This document shows positions 7,425 to 15,398 of a DNA stretch of 40,457 nucleotides, piece by piece. Under the pieces are notes generated by a model, which did no database searches, was not told the origin of the DNA, and worked only from the letters and a program-made list of their open reading frames with translations. The first letter of the stretch is position 1. Each line of letters opens with the position of its first letter. The stretch spans positions 1 to 40,457 of the forward strand of contig JANQLH010000444.1 in assembly GCA_028280735.1 (NCBI GenBank), given 5' to 3'. The DNA comes from SAR324 cluster bacterium (GTDB lineage: Bacteria; SAR324; XYD2-FULL-50-16). The position numbers and the translations under genes were made by a program.

Positions 7425-7978
7425 TTGAAAACAAAGGGCTCAATGTCCTTGACTGAAAAAGAAAATTCCCGGAATAATGAAGCTCCAGCTTTGAACGGTA
7501 ATGTATTACCAGTTGTAAAACCCGTGAGGAAAAGGTTTTACAGGAGTGATCCTACCGTAAGCCTTCATTGGTGTTCTAGCCTTCGATGACTATCAGCGTT
7601 TGATTAGGATCCGATTCAAAGCTCACTGATTAATACAAATCAAATAATTCGGGCTTCATCGATTTGAATTGCACATATGCCCGGGTTCAAGTGAATCATT
7701 ACCCGGATTCTGCAAGTTACCTAAACCAATATGCCATTGAACTCACTTTCGGCTGACGCCTTATCGATCTACCGAATTGAAAACTATCCCTCCAGCTTCA
7801 TGCTGCCCTAAGGTTTTCAGATTGTTCAATTTCATACTGGTTGGTAAATAGAGCGAGCGTTAACAGCCCGCAAAAGGCAGACAGGAAATGGTTGCTGTTG
7901 TTTGAAGGGTCCTTGGGGTTTCTACCCACCAAAAAATAAATCATCTTACCAGCCTTTTTAAAAAAGACAGGAAAAGAA
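7425..7978. other. Long intergenic region before GAPDH
   Basis: A 554-bp gap, the longest in the window, with no supported gene. It contains a perfect eight-base inverted repeat GTAAAACC (7515-7522) / GGTTTTAC (7534-7541), CAAATC/GATTTG at 7636-7666, and CCGGGT (7681-7686) / ACCCGG (7701-7706). If transcribed with the GAPDH gene this would be a long structured leader. I could not match it to a known riboswitch. No T-run terminator for hslO is visible. Confidence 0.5.
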
Positions 7979-9421
7979 ATGGATAAACAAAGAGATACCA
8001 TGTTGGAGGATTGGATTCAGCGTGAGGAACTGGCTGAAAACATGCTCCAAATCGTCGGAAAGCTATATCGTGACCGTGATGTCATTACCATGATCTATGG
8101 AAGACCAATCATTAATCTTTCCGTAATTGAAATGATCAAGGCACATCGTTATGTGCGATTGATCGAAGATAAAGAGATCTATGTAAGACAAAGCATCCCC
8201 TTAATGCGAGAGGTTGAAAAACTGGATCTGTCATCAGTCCGAATCGATATCGGCATGATGACCACTGATTTTTTAAGGGATGAGCGGAATTTAAGTCCGG
8301 AACAATTTGTAAAAGAAAAACTAGCGGACGTTATCGGAAAAGAAGGATCAAAAATCGACGAACCACAGGATGTGGTGTTATATGGATTTGGACGAATCGG
8401 TCGCTTACTGGCCAGACTGTTGATTGAAAACACCGGGGGTGGAAATAAATTGCGGCTCAGGGCAGTTGTGGTGAGAAGGAAAAACAATGATACGATCGAA
8501 CGACGGGCAAGTCTTTTAAGGCTGGATTCGGTTCATGGTCAGTTTAGCGGCTCAATTGTGCTGGATGAAGAGAACGAAGGTATCATCGTCAACGGAAATT
8601 TCATCAAGTTTATCTACGCAGATTCTCCTGATGCTATCGATTACGAGCAGCACGGCATTAAAAACGCCATTGTAATTGATAACACCGGTGTCTGGAGGAC
8701 AGAAGAGGGGCTGGGGCTTCATCTCAAGTCCAAAGGGGCAGCCAAGGTTCTGTTAACTGCCCCGGGCAAGGGAGACATCAAAAATGTGGTTTACGGGGTC
8801 AATAGCAACATTATCGAGCCGGAGGACACCATCCTATCGGCAGCCAGCTGTACTACCAATGCAATTGTTCCCGTGCTCAAAGTGGTGAATGACAAGTTTG
8901 GTATTGAAAACGGTCATCTGGAAACCATTCATGCCTATACAAATGATCAAAACCTATTGGACAATTTTCACAAAGGGGACAGACGCGGGCGTAGTGGGCC
9001 ATTGAATATGGTGCTGACAAACACAGGCGCGGCCAATGCTGTTGTAAAAGCTGTTCCTGAACTGGCAGGTAAGCTGACTGCCCATGCGATCAGGGTTCCC
9101 ACGCCTAACGTATCGATGGCTATGTTAAGCCTGAATTTTAAAACCTCAACAACCAAAGAGGAATTGAATGAGTTTTTGCGTGTGAAAGCCGTTCATTCAG
9201 AAATTCAGGATCAGGTGGATTACACCAGTTCTTCCGAGATTGTTTCTACAGACCTGGTAGGTTCCAGATTCGCTTGTGTGGTGGATTCACAAGTGACTAT
9301 CGTCGAAGATAAACGATGCGTTCTCTACCTGTGGTATGACAACGAATTCGGTTACAGCTGCCAGGTGGTTCGGGTGGTTGAGCAGATGGCTGGTTTGAAA
9401 GTAGAAGTTTATCCCAAATAA
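7979..9421 (+). CDS. gap: Glyceraldehyde-3-phosphate dehydrogenase, long form with N-terminal extension
   Basis: A 480-residue GAPDH; the classic enzyme is about 335. Residues 1-130 are an extra mostly helical region (PIINLSVIEMIKAHRYV). The Rossmann domain then starts at LYGFGRIGRLLARLL (134-148). Catalytic Cys291 lies in SAASCTTNAIVPVLK and the base His318 in ETIHAYTNDQ; the C-terminal WYDNEFGYS is present. It should interconvert glyceraldehyde 3-phosphate and 1,3-bisphosphoglycerate. Similar long GAPDHs are known in gammaproteobacteria and Bacteroidetes; the extension has no role I can state. GGAAAA precedes the ATG; Met8 is a second possible start. A strong hairpin follows the stop, and a 554-bp gap precedes it, so it is monocistronic. 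Confidence 0.92.
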   Translation: MDKQRDTMLEDWIQREELAENMLQIVGKLYRDRDVITMIYGRPIINLSVIEMIKAHRYVRLIEDKEIYVRQSIPLMREVEKLDLSSVRIDIGMMTTDFLRDERNLSPEQFVKEKLADVIGKEGSKIDEPQDVVLYGFGRIGRLLARLLIENTGGGNKLRLRAVVVRRKNNDTIERRASLLRLDSVHGQFSGSIVLDEENEGIIVNGNFIKFIYADSPDAIDYEQHGIKNAIVIDNTGVWRTEEGLGLHLKSKGAAKVLLTAPGKGDIKNVVYGVNSNIIEPEDTILSAASCTTNAIVPVLKVVNDKFGIENGHLETIHAYTNDQNLLDNFHKGDRRGRSGPLNMVLTNTGAANAVVKAVPELAGKLTAHAIRVPTPNVSMAMLSLNFKTSTTKEELNEFLRVKAVHSEIQDQVDYTSSSEIVSTDLVGSRFACVVDSQVTIVEDKRCVLYLWYDNEFGYSCQVVRVVEQMAGLKVEVYPK

Positions 9422-9431
9422 TCCTTAACTC

Positions 9432-9459
9432 AACCGAGCCCATTTCCCGGGGCTCGGTT
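9432..9459 (+). terminator. Hairpin terminator after GAPDH
   Basis: AACCGAGCCC (9432-9441) and GGGCTCGGTT (9450-9459) form a perfect ten-base GC-rich stem with an eight-base loop, starting 11 bp after the stop codon. Only TTT follows, so the U-tract is short. Confidence 0.65.
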
Positions 9460-9684
9460 TGCAGATTACCTTCCTGCCGGTGTATCAATAAATCTTCGAT
9501 TCTACGGGATTGTATACCATCAGTGGCATTTTCGGGGTGTTCATTACCAGGTGTACTCTTCCCTACAAGGATATTGCGTATAGCTAATCCGACAGCTATA
9601 ATTCCGTAGGCATTCCGGGTCCATTGTTTGCTTTTCATAGACATGGTTTCGGGACGTTCTAAAAATCAGCCACACGAGGTTTAG

Positions 9685-10035
9685 ATGCTAAGACTGACTA
9701 TGACAGTATTCACGCTTATTTTTGTTATCACGGCAACAGATCTGTTTGCCATAGATAAAATGTATACTGATGACAAAGGATTTCGGCACTATACTTGCGG
9801 TGCCAACATGCGTGGTGCCAAAATCGCCATCAAGGATATCGGCAAAAATCGCTTCCGAGTGAAATCCAGCGTATACGGAGGAATATTGACACTGGACCCG
9901 GACGAAATCGAAAACAAATGGTGTACCGGCTTGCTGGGCGCTGTCCGGGTGCTTTGTGGATATTGTGAAAGACCAACAACAGAAGGAAGAGTGGAAGATA
10001 GAAGAAAACAACTAGGATTACATAGTGCAGAATAA
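9685..10035 (+). CDS. Small secreted protein of unknown function
   Basis: A 116-residue protein with a clear signal peptide: Met-Leu-Arg start, hydrophobic run TMTVFTLIFVITATDLF, and a likely cleavage after FA near residue 22. The mature part has four cysteines (near residues 38, 80, 91, 94; the last three in WCTGLL...LCGYC), which suggests disulfides in the periplasm, and a charged C-terminus (RVEDRRKQ). GAGG stands before the ATG. I do not recognise the family. Its last 11 bases overlap the start of a crotonase-family gene, so the two are probably co-translated, although a link in function is not evident. Confidence 0.7.
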   Translation: MLRLTMTVFTLIFVITATDLFAIDKMYTDDKGFRHYTCGANMRGAKIAIKDIGKNRFRVKSSVYGGILTLDPDEIENKWCTGLLGAVRVLCGYCERPTTEGRVEDRRKQLGLHSAE

Positions 10036-10816
10036 GGAATTGATTAAGGAAGTTAAGAACAGGGTTTGTACCCTGATGTTAAACAGACCCGGGAAAAGGA
10101 ACTCGCTTTCCCCCCAGCTGTTGAATCAGTTAACAACTACACTGGATGAACTGGCAAAAGAAGATGAAGTCCGAGCTGTCGTAATTCGAGGCTCCGGCGA
10201 CAAGGCATTTTGCGCAGGTTACGATTTAAACCAACTGCCTACTGGTGATGTCGACGATGATAACAGCGAAGGAATCAATCCTTTTGAAATTGCTATGGAT
10301 AAAGTACTACGTTTTCCTTATCCGGTACTCGCCATGATGAACGGCTATGCCTTTGGCGGAGGATGTGACCTGGCTGTATCTTGTGATATTCGTATTGGTG
10401 CCGATGATATTCGCATTGGCATGGTTCCGGCAAAATTGGGTGTGGTTTATTCAGCCACCGGTTTAAAACGATTCATTCGGATTGTCGGGCAGGGTAGAAC
10501 TCGAGAGCTATTCTTTACAGGCCGTCATTTCTTTGCTCCTTTCCTTAAAGAGATCGGATTTTTAAACTACATGCTGCCAAAAAAAGAGTTGGAATCGTTT
10601 ACCTACGCAATGGCGGAAGAGATAGCAAACAATTCCCCGCTTTCATTGAAAGGGACAAAAAAAGTGCTGGGAATGATCGATGACGCTGTTCAATTGAGTG
10701 AAGCTGAACTAAAAGAAGCAGAGGACATTGCCGCTCAATCGTTTTTGAGTGAGGATCTGAAAGAAGGCCAGGCTGCCTTCTTTGAAAAAAGGCAACCTGA
10801 ATTCAAGGGGAGATGA
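10025..10816 (+). CDS. Crotonase-fold protein with altered catalytic residues
   Basis: A 263-residue enoyl-CoA hydratase/isomerase family member starting at a GTG with AGGA eight bases upstream. The oxyanion-hole segments are kept (GSGDKAFCAGYDL, residues 57-68; AFGGGCDLAVSCD, 109-121). The two hydratase glutamates are not: the first position is Asp115, and the second falls on Pro135 in GMVPAKLG. This GMxPAxLG form occurs in a recognisable subgroup of crotonase-like proteins. It therefore binds an acyl-CoA but probably does another reaction (isomerase, hydrolase or decarboxylase). It overlaps the preceding small secreted protein gene by 11 bp, and its TGA directly abuts the stop of the convergent acetyltransferase gene. 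Confidence 0.88.
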   Translation: MQNKELIKEVKNRVCTLMLNRPGKRNSLSPQLLNQLTTTLDELAKEDEVRAVVIRGSGDKAFCAGYDLNQLPTGDVDDDNSEGINPFEIAMDKVLRFPYPVLAMMNGYAFGGGCDLAVSCDIRIGADDIRIGMVPAKLGVVYSATGLKRFIRIVGQGRTRELFFTGRHFFAPFLKEIGFLNYMLPKKELESFTYAMAEEIANNSPLSLKGTKKVLGMIDDAVQLSEAELKEAEDIAAQSFLSEDLKEGQAAFFEKRQPEFKGR

Positions 10817-11239
10817 TTAAAACCTTTTGCCCAAGCCGATTACATTGTCATCCAAAAATCCTATTTTCTTGTAGAATTCAATAACCCCGGTATTGGTGGT
10901 GCGAACCTGAATGTTCAGCTTCGGGCAGCCAATCTCTTTAAGCTTGCGTTCTGCCGCTTCCATCATTTTTCTTCCCAGGCCCAGGCGTTGCCTGGAAGGT
11001 GAAACAGCCAAGTAGTTGACCCATCCCCTGTGCCCCTCATAACCAACCATAGCTGTGGCAACTATCTCATTTTCGATGGTTCCGATCAGCATTAATTCGG
11101 GTTGAAACTCTATTTTTAATCGGATGTCGTTTTGGGGATTGTTTTGAGGCATGACCAGGTTGCAGTCAATCCACAACTGAACGACTGCCGATTCGTCAGA
11201 TTCACGGTAAGGTCTGATATCCAATAGTTGTATTGTCAT
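10817..11239 (-). CDS. GNAT acetyltransferase, YpeA-like
   Basis: A 140-residue single-domain GNAT protein. It follows Escherichia coli YpeA along its length: IRPYRESDESAVVQLW at the start, a middle GYEGHRGWVNYLAVSP, acetyl-CoA loop RQRLGLGRKMME (near residue 83), GCPKLNIQV, and the closing IGLGKRF. GNAT enzymes move acetyl from acetyl-CoA to amines; YpeA's substrate is not known to me. AGGA precedes the ATG. A flavin-reductase-like gene ends 15 bp upstream on the same strand, so they probably share a transcript. The stop codon abuts that of the convergent crotonase gene with no spacer. Confidence 0.88.
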   Translation of the reverse strand: MTIQLLDIRPYRESDESAVVQLWIDCNLVMPQNNPQNDIRLKIEFQPELMLIGTIENEIVATAMVGYEGHRGWVNYLAVSPSRQRLGLGRKMMEAAERKLKEIGCPKLNIQVRTTNTGVIEFYKKIGFLDDNVIGLGKRF

Positions 11240-11254
11240 TTTTATCCTGCGAAA

Positions 11255-11713
11255 TTAATCCAGTGATTGTTTGCCGGTTAGCTCTTCGATTTCAATTTTT
11301 ACGACAACGGTTTTATCCAGCATTGTGGGGTTGTATTCCCATGCCTCGTCAGCATATTGATTCATGATGATATCCAGAGCCCCGATTTTGGCTTCCCGGT
11401 CTTCAATAATGCCGGCCGTACCGCGACCGATAACACTTTTATATTTCATACTCCAGTTACAAGCCTTGTCTGCTTTAACAATTTCACTATCGACGATCAT
11501 GGAGAAGCTGACATTGGGGTTTTCCCTTATTAGCTGCAGCTTCTTCCCTTCATCTGCGGAATGAAAATAAAGCACATTATCCCGGTATCCGAAATTGAGT
11601 GGGACAACATAGGGGATATCGTTTTTTGACATGGCCAAATAGCAAACATCTGCTTTGGTGATGATGGATTCGATAGTTGATCGTTCCTGAATTTGTTTTT
11701 CTTTTCGTCTCAT
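11255..11713 (-). CDS. Pyridoxamine 5'-phosphate oxidase family (Nim-like) flavoprotein
   Basis: A 152-residue split-barrel protein. The order is a charged N-terminus, ADVCYLAMSKNDIPYVVPLNF (in parts: ADVCYLAMS, IPYVVPLNFGY), FHSADEGKKLQLIRENPNV, a strand with the cysteine of KACNWSMKYKSVIG, and a C-terminal helix. This pattern matches the Nim/PNPOx-like group that binds FMN or F420-like flavins and reduces small molecules; nitroimidazole resistance is known for some members but cannot be claimed here. AAGGAAG precedes the ATG. The GNAT acetyltransferase starts 15 bp downstream. Confidence 0.85.
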   Translation of the reverse strand: MRRKEKQIQERSTIESIITKADVCYLAMSKNDIPYVVPLNFGYRDNVLYFHSADEGKKLQLIRENPNVSFSMIVDSEIVKADKACNWSMKYKSVIGRGTAGIIEDREAKIGALDIIMNQYADEAWEYNPTMLDKTVVVKIEIEELTGKQSLD

Positions 11714-12015
11714 GGACTTCCTTTTATTGTAACGTTTAGGGTTAATCCCCCGGTACTTGATGCACTAACAGTTTTTTTACCAAAATGATAACGCCTGTCT
11801 CTATGCGTTGTGTCATTCAGCATTCACAGTCAAGCCGGGTAAAGGTCTGATCCGCCATCCTTAACCGGTTTGCGAAAAACATCTGTTTGGATTCCGGATC
11901 ATGAGATGCAAGACTCGCCGCATCGAAAAGAATGAGGTGATATTCATCCACTGCTCCAAGCGGGATTGTCTCGGTTTGATTGTATGTTGCTGCAGGAATG
12001 CAAATGGAGGATGGA
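11714..12015. other. Spacer containing a possible gene remnant
   Basis: This 302-bp gap separates the isomerase gene from the Nim-like gene. A T-run and a promoter were not recognised. On the minus strand the part from 11817 upward is an open, protein-like frame, described as a separate entry. The remainder (11714-11816) shows nothing I can name. Confidence 0.5.
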
Positions 12016-12027
12016 CTACCGGATATA
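11817..12027 (-). pseudogene. Start-less open frame downstream of the isomerase gene
   Basis: On the minus strand a frame is open for about 70 codons from a TAG at about 12028 to a TGA at 11817. It reads like real protein (AVDEYHLILFDAASLASHD, then PESKQMFFANRLRMADQTF). It has no ATG before residue about 48 and no ribosome site; a GTG at 11951 has GGAG only two bases away. It may be the tail of a decayed gene, or a short gene with an odd start. No family is recognised. Confidence 0.3.
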
Positions 12028-12756
12028 CTGCACTATAGCCATACGGGTCTTGGCCATAGCGGCAGGTTTAACCTCCATGGTAATCGTTGAATCATATCCT
12101 TTGTTATTGAGAATGGTAAATATCTTGGGATAGTCCACAATACCTTCACCCAGGGGTAAGTGAAGATCGTCTTCGACGGTGGTGCCGCCCAGGTTGTCAT
12201 GTACGTGCAAATGCTCAATTTTGTCAAAAACGTGTTCCATAAATCCAAAGCTGGTGTTTTCCTTGCTAAGAAGTTGTCCGTGCCCAATATCCATGGTCAT
12301 TCTAAGTTCGGGTATCTTCTCAAAGTAATAGCTAAAGCTCTCTTGCCTCGCAGTCAGGTTTTCAAGGCATAATACCACTCCGTTTTCGGCCGCATGGTTA
12401 ACAAGTTCCGCCAGCATCTTGATCTTTTCATCAATGATCTCTTGTTTTGCCCATCGTTTATCCATCCAAAAGTGAATAGTCCCTTTTCTTATGCCCAGCT
12501 TGCGAGAAAAGTCGATTAGTTTTTTAACTTTTGGAACAAACACTTCTTTCAGGTTTTTAAGGTCCGAGGGATTGCCTTCGTTGGGATAGTGGGCAAGGTA
12601 ATACAGCTTGTACTGCTCTTTGATTTCCAACAGCCGGTCTAGATCACTTCCGATTGTATGGGGATCATCCAGGTTGATTTCAGCAAAAGGGTAACCCAGT
12701 TTCCCAACCTGTCTAATCTCCTCCAAACTGTGTGCCCTTCCCCCGATGGTAACCAT
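12016..12756 (-). CDS. Sugar phosphate isomerase/epimerase-like TIM barrel
   Basis: A 246-residue protein of the AP endonuclease 2 / xylose isomerase-like barrel. Probable metal ligands stand in the expected order: Glu132 (CLENL), Asp156 and His159 (MDIGHG), His184/His186 (HLHVHDN) and Glu228 (TMEVKP). Members isomerise or epimerise sugars and inositols, or cut abasic DNA; the lack of the longer endonuclease IV motifs favours a sugar or related substrate. GGAG stands eight bases before the ATG. The kinase-like membrane protein gene ends 122 bp upstream on the same strand. No sugar transporter or kinase is nearby to name a pathway. Confidence 0.82.
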   Translation of the reverse strand: MVTIGGRAHSLEEIRQVGKLGYPFAEINLDDPHTIGSDLDRLLEIKEQYKLYYLAHYPNEGNPSDLKNLKEVFVPKVKKLIDFSRKLGIRKGTIHFWMDKRWAKQEIIDEKIKMLAELVNHAAENGVVLCLENLTARQESFSYYFEKIPELRMTMDIGHGQLLSKENTSFGFMEHVFDKIEHLHVHDNLGGTTVEDDLHLPLGEGIVDYPKIFTILNNKGYDSTITMEVKPAAMAKTRMAIVQYIR

Positions 12757-12878
12757 CCGCGTGTCTCCGATTATGGGTCCTGGATAAATGGATCAAAGCG
12801 ACAATTATGGGTGATGCGATCGATCGCCGAACCACTTTCGCTTCGATTATAGAAAGAAAATCCACATTCGTCACACGC

Positions 12879-15398
12879 TTATTCGGCTCTTTTAATCATG
12901 TCCGGATCAGGAATCAGCAATTCTGTCATAATAAGACCAATCACGGAAAACACGGAAAAGAGAAACATTCGCCAAAAACCGGCTGTGACGATGGAAATTA
13001 TGTCATTGGGAATAGCCGGAATGAAAAGAGCAGCAGAGCTTACAGCCACGGCGGTTGTAACTGAGAAAAACACTGTTCCTTTTATTCTTCCCCAAAGAGT
13101 TAACCCTCCTCCGAACAAGGTGATAAAACTGCCGGTGAAAAACGGGATTAAAAAAACAGCCCACCACACCTCCCATAATCCGGGGATGGTTCCTGTTTGT
13201 TGAATGATTACATGCTCAATACCCAAAAATGAAATACTGGCCCCGAACGTCGCCAACAGAATATGCCAGTACCGGGCAGCTTGCATTTTTCTCCTTTCCA
13301 GTCGTGTTCTGATTCTCCTGGCGATGGTCAGCGGCCAATTATAAAACAGGCAGAATACCCACCTTTCCAGCAGCGCACCACTTTCACCAAAGACGGGAAC
13401 AATATGGACCGCATCAGTGGCCCAATGGCCGGCCATAAACCTTGCCAATACAGGGTAGCGATAAGTCATCTGAATGGGAAAGGCCAGGTAGCCTATATAT
13501 TTAAAAAACCCGAGAAACACGGCAATATTGTAATCTTTGAAATTTTTTTCCTTGATGACGAGGTAGAGAACATAAAACCCCCTTACCAGTGATCCGGGGG
13601 ATACAGGTACAACCTGAAAAAGGGCTACGATTCCTATGCCTATGCCCCAGGCTTGAGAACGGCTGAGTTCCGGATGCGTATAAACATAGATTAAGGCAAC
13701 CGTTATTGATACAATCTGTGTGATTGGAGCTGTGCAAATGTGAACAGCAAGGCTTTTCAGGTATTTTTGAATGAATGGTTCATTGATTTGAGAGAGAATA
13801 ATATCCCTGTCTTTTTGAGAGATGATCTTTTTCCTTTCGCCATCGGCGACCATCTCTCTTAACCATTCTTCACGCAAATCGGCATTGAAATACAAACGAA
13901 TCGGTCTGATCAAATAATAACTCAAGCGTTCCTTTAAAAAGGAGAAGTCGGTCAACGCTTTGTGAACACCAACCGGAAGTATGGCAAGAGGTAACTGAAA
14001 ATAATACCTCAAAGGGGATCGGCTGATACGAAGCACCTTGGGATCACTGATTCTGCCTTCTCTCACCCAGCCGATAAGATTTTCCGCAACTTTCCCTTTC
14101 AGGGCGCGCCAGAAATAGCGGGGGTTTAGTAGGGCAGAAAGATAATGCTTTCTCCAATCCGGATTTGCCCATAATTTTCTGATGAATCGTCCAATAAAAG
14201 GAAACAGTCCAAGTAAGCAGAATAACAAGGTTAACATCACAGAATTAGATAAACTCTGCTGTCGTTTTTCGTCGATCAAATTTTGAGTGCGCCAGCCGGT
14301 GACAGCACTCTTTAGCATGGTGGACCAAAGTTTTTTGCTGTAAAGCAGCCTGACATGGTTGTGGGTAATGTCGGGAATGGAATTTCTATAGATCTCTTCC
14401 GTTTTTTTTAACTCAGCAAGCAAGGGGAGCAAATCGATAAAATACTCCTTCCGGTTTTCGACATAGCTTTCCAGGGTTTTTAGATTTCCCCTGTCAAGTT
14501 GAACCAGGCTGCCGCGCATCAGTCCCTGCCCGATTAGCTTAAAATCCCCGGGACTCATGGGGAGAAAGGGTAGCAGGGTTAATCCGGCCCTGAAATCAAC
14601 CGCGATCAAACCGGATTCGGGATCATCTTCGGTGTCAAGTCGTTTCAAACAGTTGGGCTGGCTTTTGGCGGTGGACCATTCATATTGTCTGGCAAGCTCA
14701 TGAGCTCCAATTTCATGCAACATGTCTACGAACTCGTGCATAAACTTGTTTTTTGCCCGGTATTCAGGCGATCCCAGTCGCTCTTGGCATACTTCCTTGT
14801 CTTTACTCCAGCCGGACAAGATATCCAGGTACTCATCCACTTCAAGTCTCCAGGTTCTTCCCTCGACCCAATCGCTTAGTTCACCGCAACTTCCAAGATT
14901 CTGATCTATCAGCGTGGCATGGATATCGTTCACAACGTTTTCATCGCCAAATCTTAACGATGCCGCCCTGCGAATAAATTTTTGCCAGATAGCTCCGGAT
15001 CGGGCGGCAGAAGGATTCACCTGTAATTGAAAAGGTGCCTGAAAACCAATGGCGTACAAAACGTTTCTAAACACCCGCGAAACTCCTGAAGATGGAACCA
15101 GAATCTTTAACGCATAAATGCCGCCTGCTTTCAGTCCTTCTGCTTCACCGTCTTCGATTTCCAGTATTTCTACTTTATAGACCTGTCCTGCGAAACCTCC
15201 TCCAACGAACTCTTTTATCGTCAGCGATACAGTTGCCGCTATCCCATTCTCCAGTGGTAAAACCCGGTAGGTGAGATGATCACCGGTATCGTATCGGTCC
15301 ACCTTCATCGGGCGATGAAGATGGCATTCCTGGTGCCTTTTTTCCAAAATCTTACAAATATCAACAGAATAATCAGTAGTCATTGGATTAAGGTACAT
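12879..15398 (-). CDS. Kinase-like domain fused to a multi-spanning flippase-like membrane domain
   Basis: About 839 residues from the ATG at 15398; a TTG at 15446 and an ATG at 15383 are alternatives, and no start has a strong ribosome site. The soluble first half has a kinase-like order: glycine loop VGGGFAGQVYKVE (about 65-77), a strand with Lys98 (YALKIL), hinge-like SDWVEG (175-180), a catalytic-loop-like SQPNCL with Asn249, and IAVDFRAGL with Asp268 at the DFG place. The HxD aspartate is not evident. The second half has about eight hydrophobic segments (near 387-405, 553-573, 582-600, 605-615, 625-643, 712-732, 745-768, 775-835). One carries VVPVSPGSLVRG, like the P-x-SPG motif of lysylphosphatidylglycerol-synthase-type flippases. 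Membrane-bound; function unknown. It is coupled to the 475-aa gene upstream. Confidence 0.75.
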   Translation of the reverse strand: MYLNPMTTDYSVDICKILEKRHQECHLHRPMKVDRYDTGDHLTYRVLPLENGIAATVSLTIKEFVGGGFAGQVYKVEILEIEDGEAEGLKAGGIYALKILVPSSGVSRVFRNVLYAIGFQAPFQLQVNPSAARSGAIWQKFIRRAASLRFGDENVVNDIHATLIDQNLGSCGELSDWVEGRTWRLEVDEYLDILSGWSKDKEVCQERLGSPEYRAKNKFMHEFVDMLHEIGAHELARQYEWSTAKSQPNCLKRLDTEDDPESGLIAVDFRAGLTLLPFLPMSPGDFKLIGQGLMRGSLVQLDRGNLKTLESYVENRKEYFIDLLPLLAELKKTEEIYRNSIPDITHNHVRLLYSKKLWSTMLKSAVTGWRTQNLIDEKRQQSLSNSVMLTLLFCLLGLFPFIGRFIRKLWANPDWRKHYLSALLNPRYFWRALKGKVAENLIGWVREGRISDPKVLRISRSPLRYYFQLPLAILPVGVHKALTDFSFLKERLSYYLIRPIRLYFNADLREEWLREMVADGERKKIISQKDRDIILSQINEPFIQKYLKSLAVHICTAPITQIVSITVALIYVYTHPELSRSQAWGIGIGIVALFQVVPVSPGSLVRGFYVLYLVIKEKNFKDYNIAVFLGFFKYIGYLAFPIQMTYRYPVLARFMAGHWATDAVHIVPVFGESGALLERWVFCLFYNWPLTIARRIRTRLERRKMQAARYWHILLATFGASISFLGIEHVIIQQTGTIPGLWEVWWAVFLIPFFTGSFITLFGGGLTLWGRIKGTVFFSVTTAVAVSSAALFIPAIPNDIISIVTAGFWRMFLFSVFSVIGLIMTELLIPDPDMIKRAE

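Noticed and set aside
7798-8001. Minus-strand 67-codon frame across the GAPDH start
   Set aside because: It overlaps the GAPDH start and ribosome site and shows no recognised domain; treated as chance.
9297-9644. Minus-strand frame of about 115 codons with a possible membrane segment between GAPDH and the small secreted protein
   Set aside because: It overlaps the end of GAPDH by more than 100 bp, runs through the strong terminator hairpin and has no ribosome site, so coding is unlikely.
11255-11713. Naming the Nim-like protein a nitroimidazole resistance determinant
   Set aside because: The fold fits but key residues of proven Nim enzymes could not be verified from memory, and the wider family has many roles.
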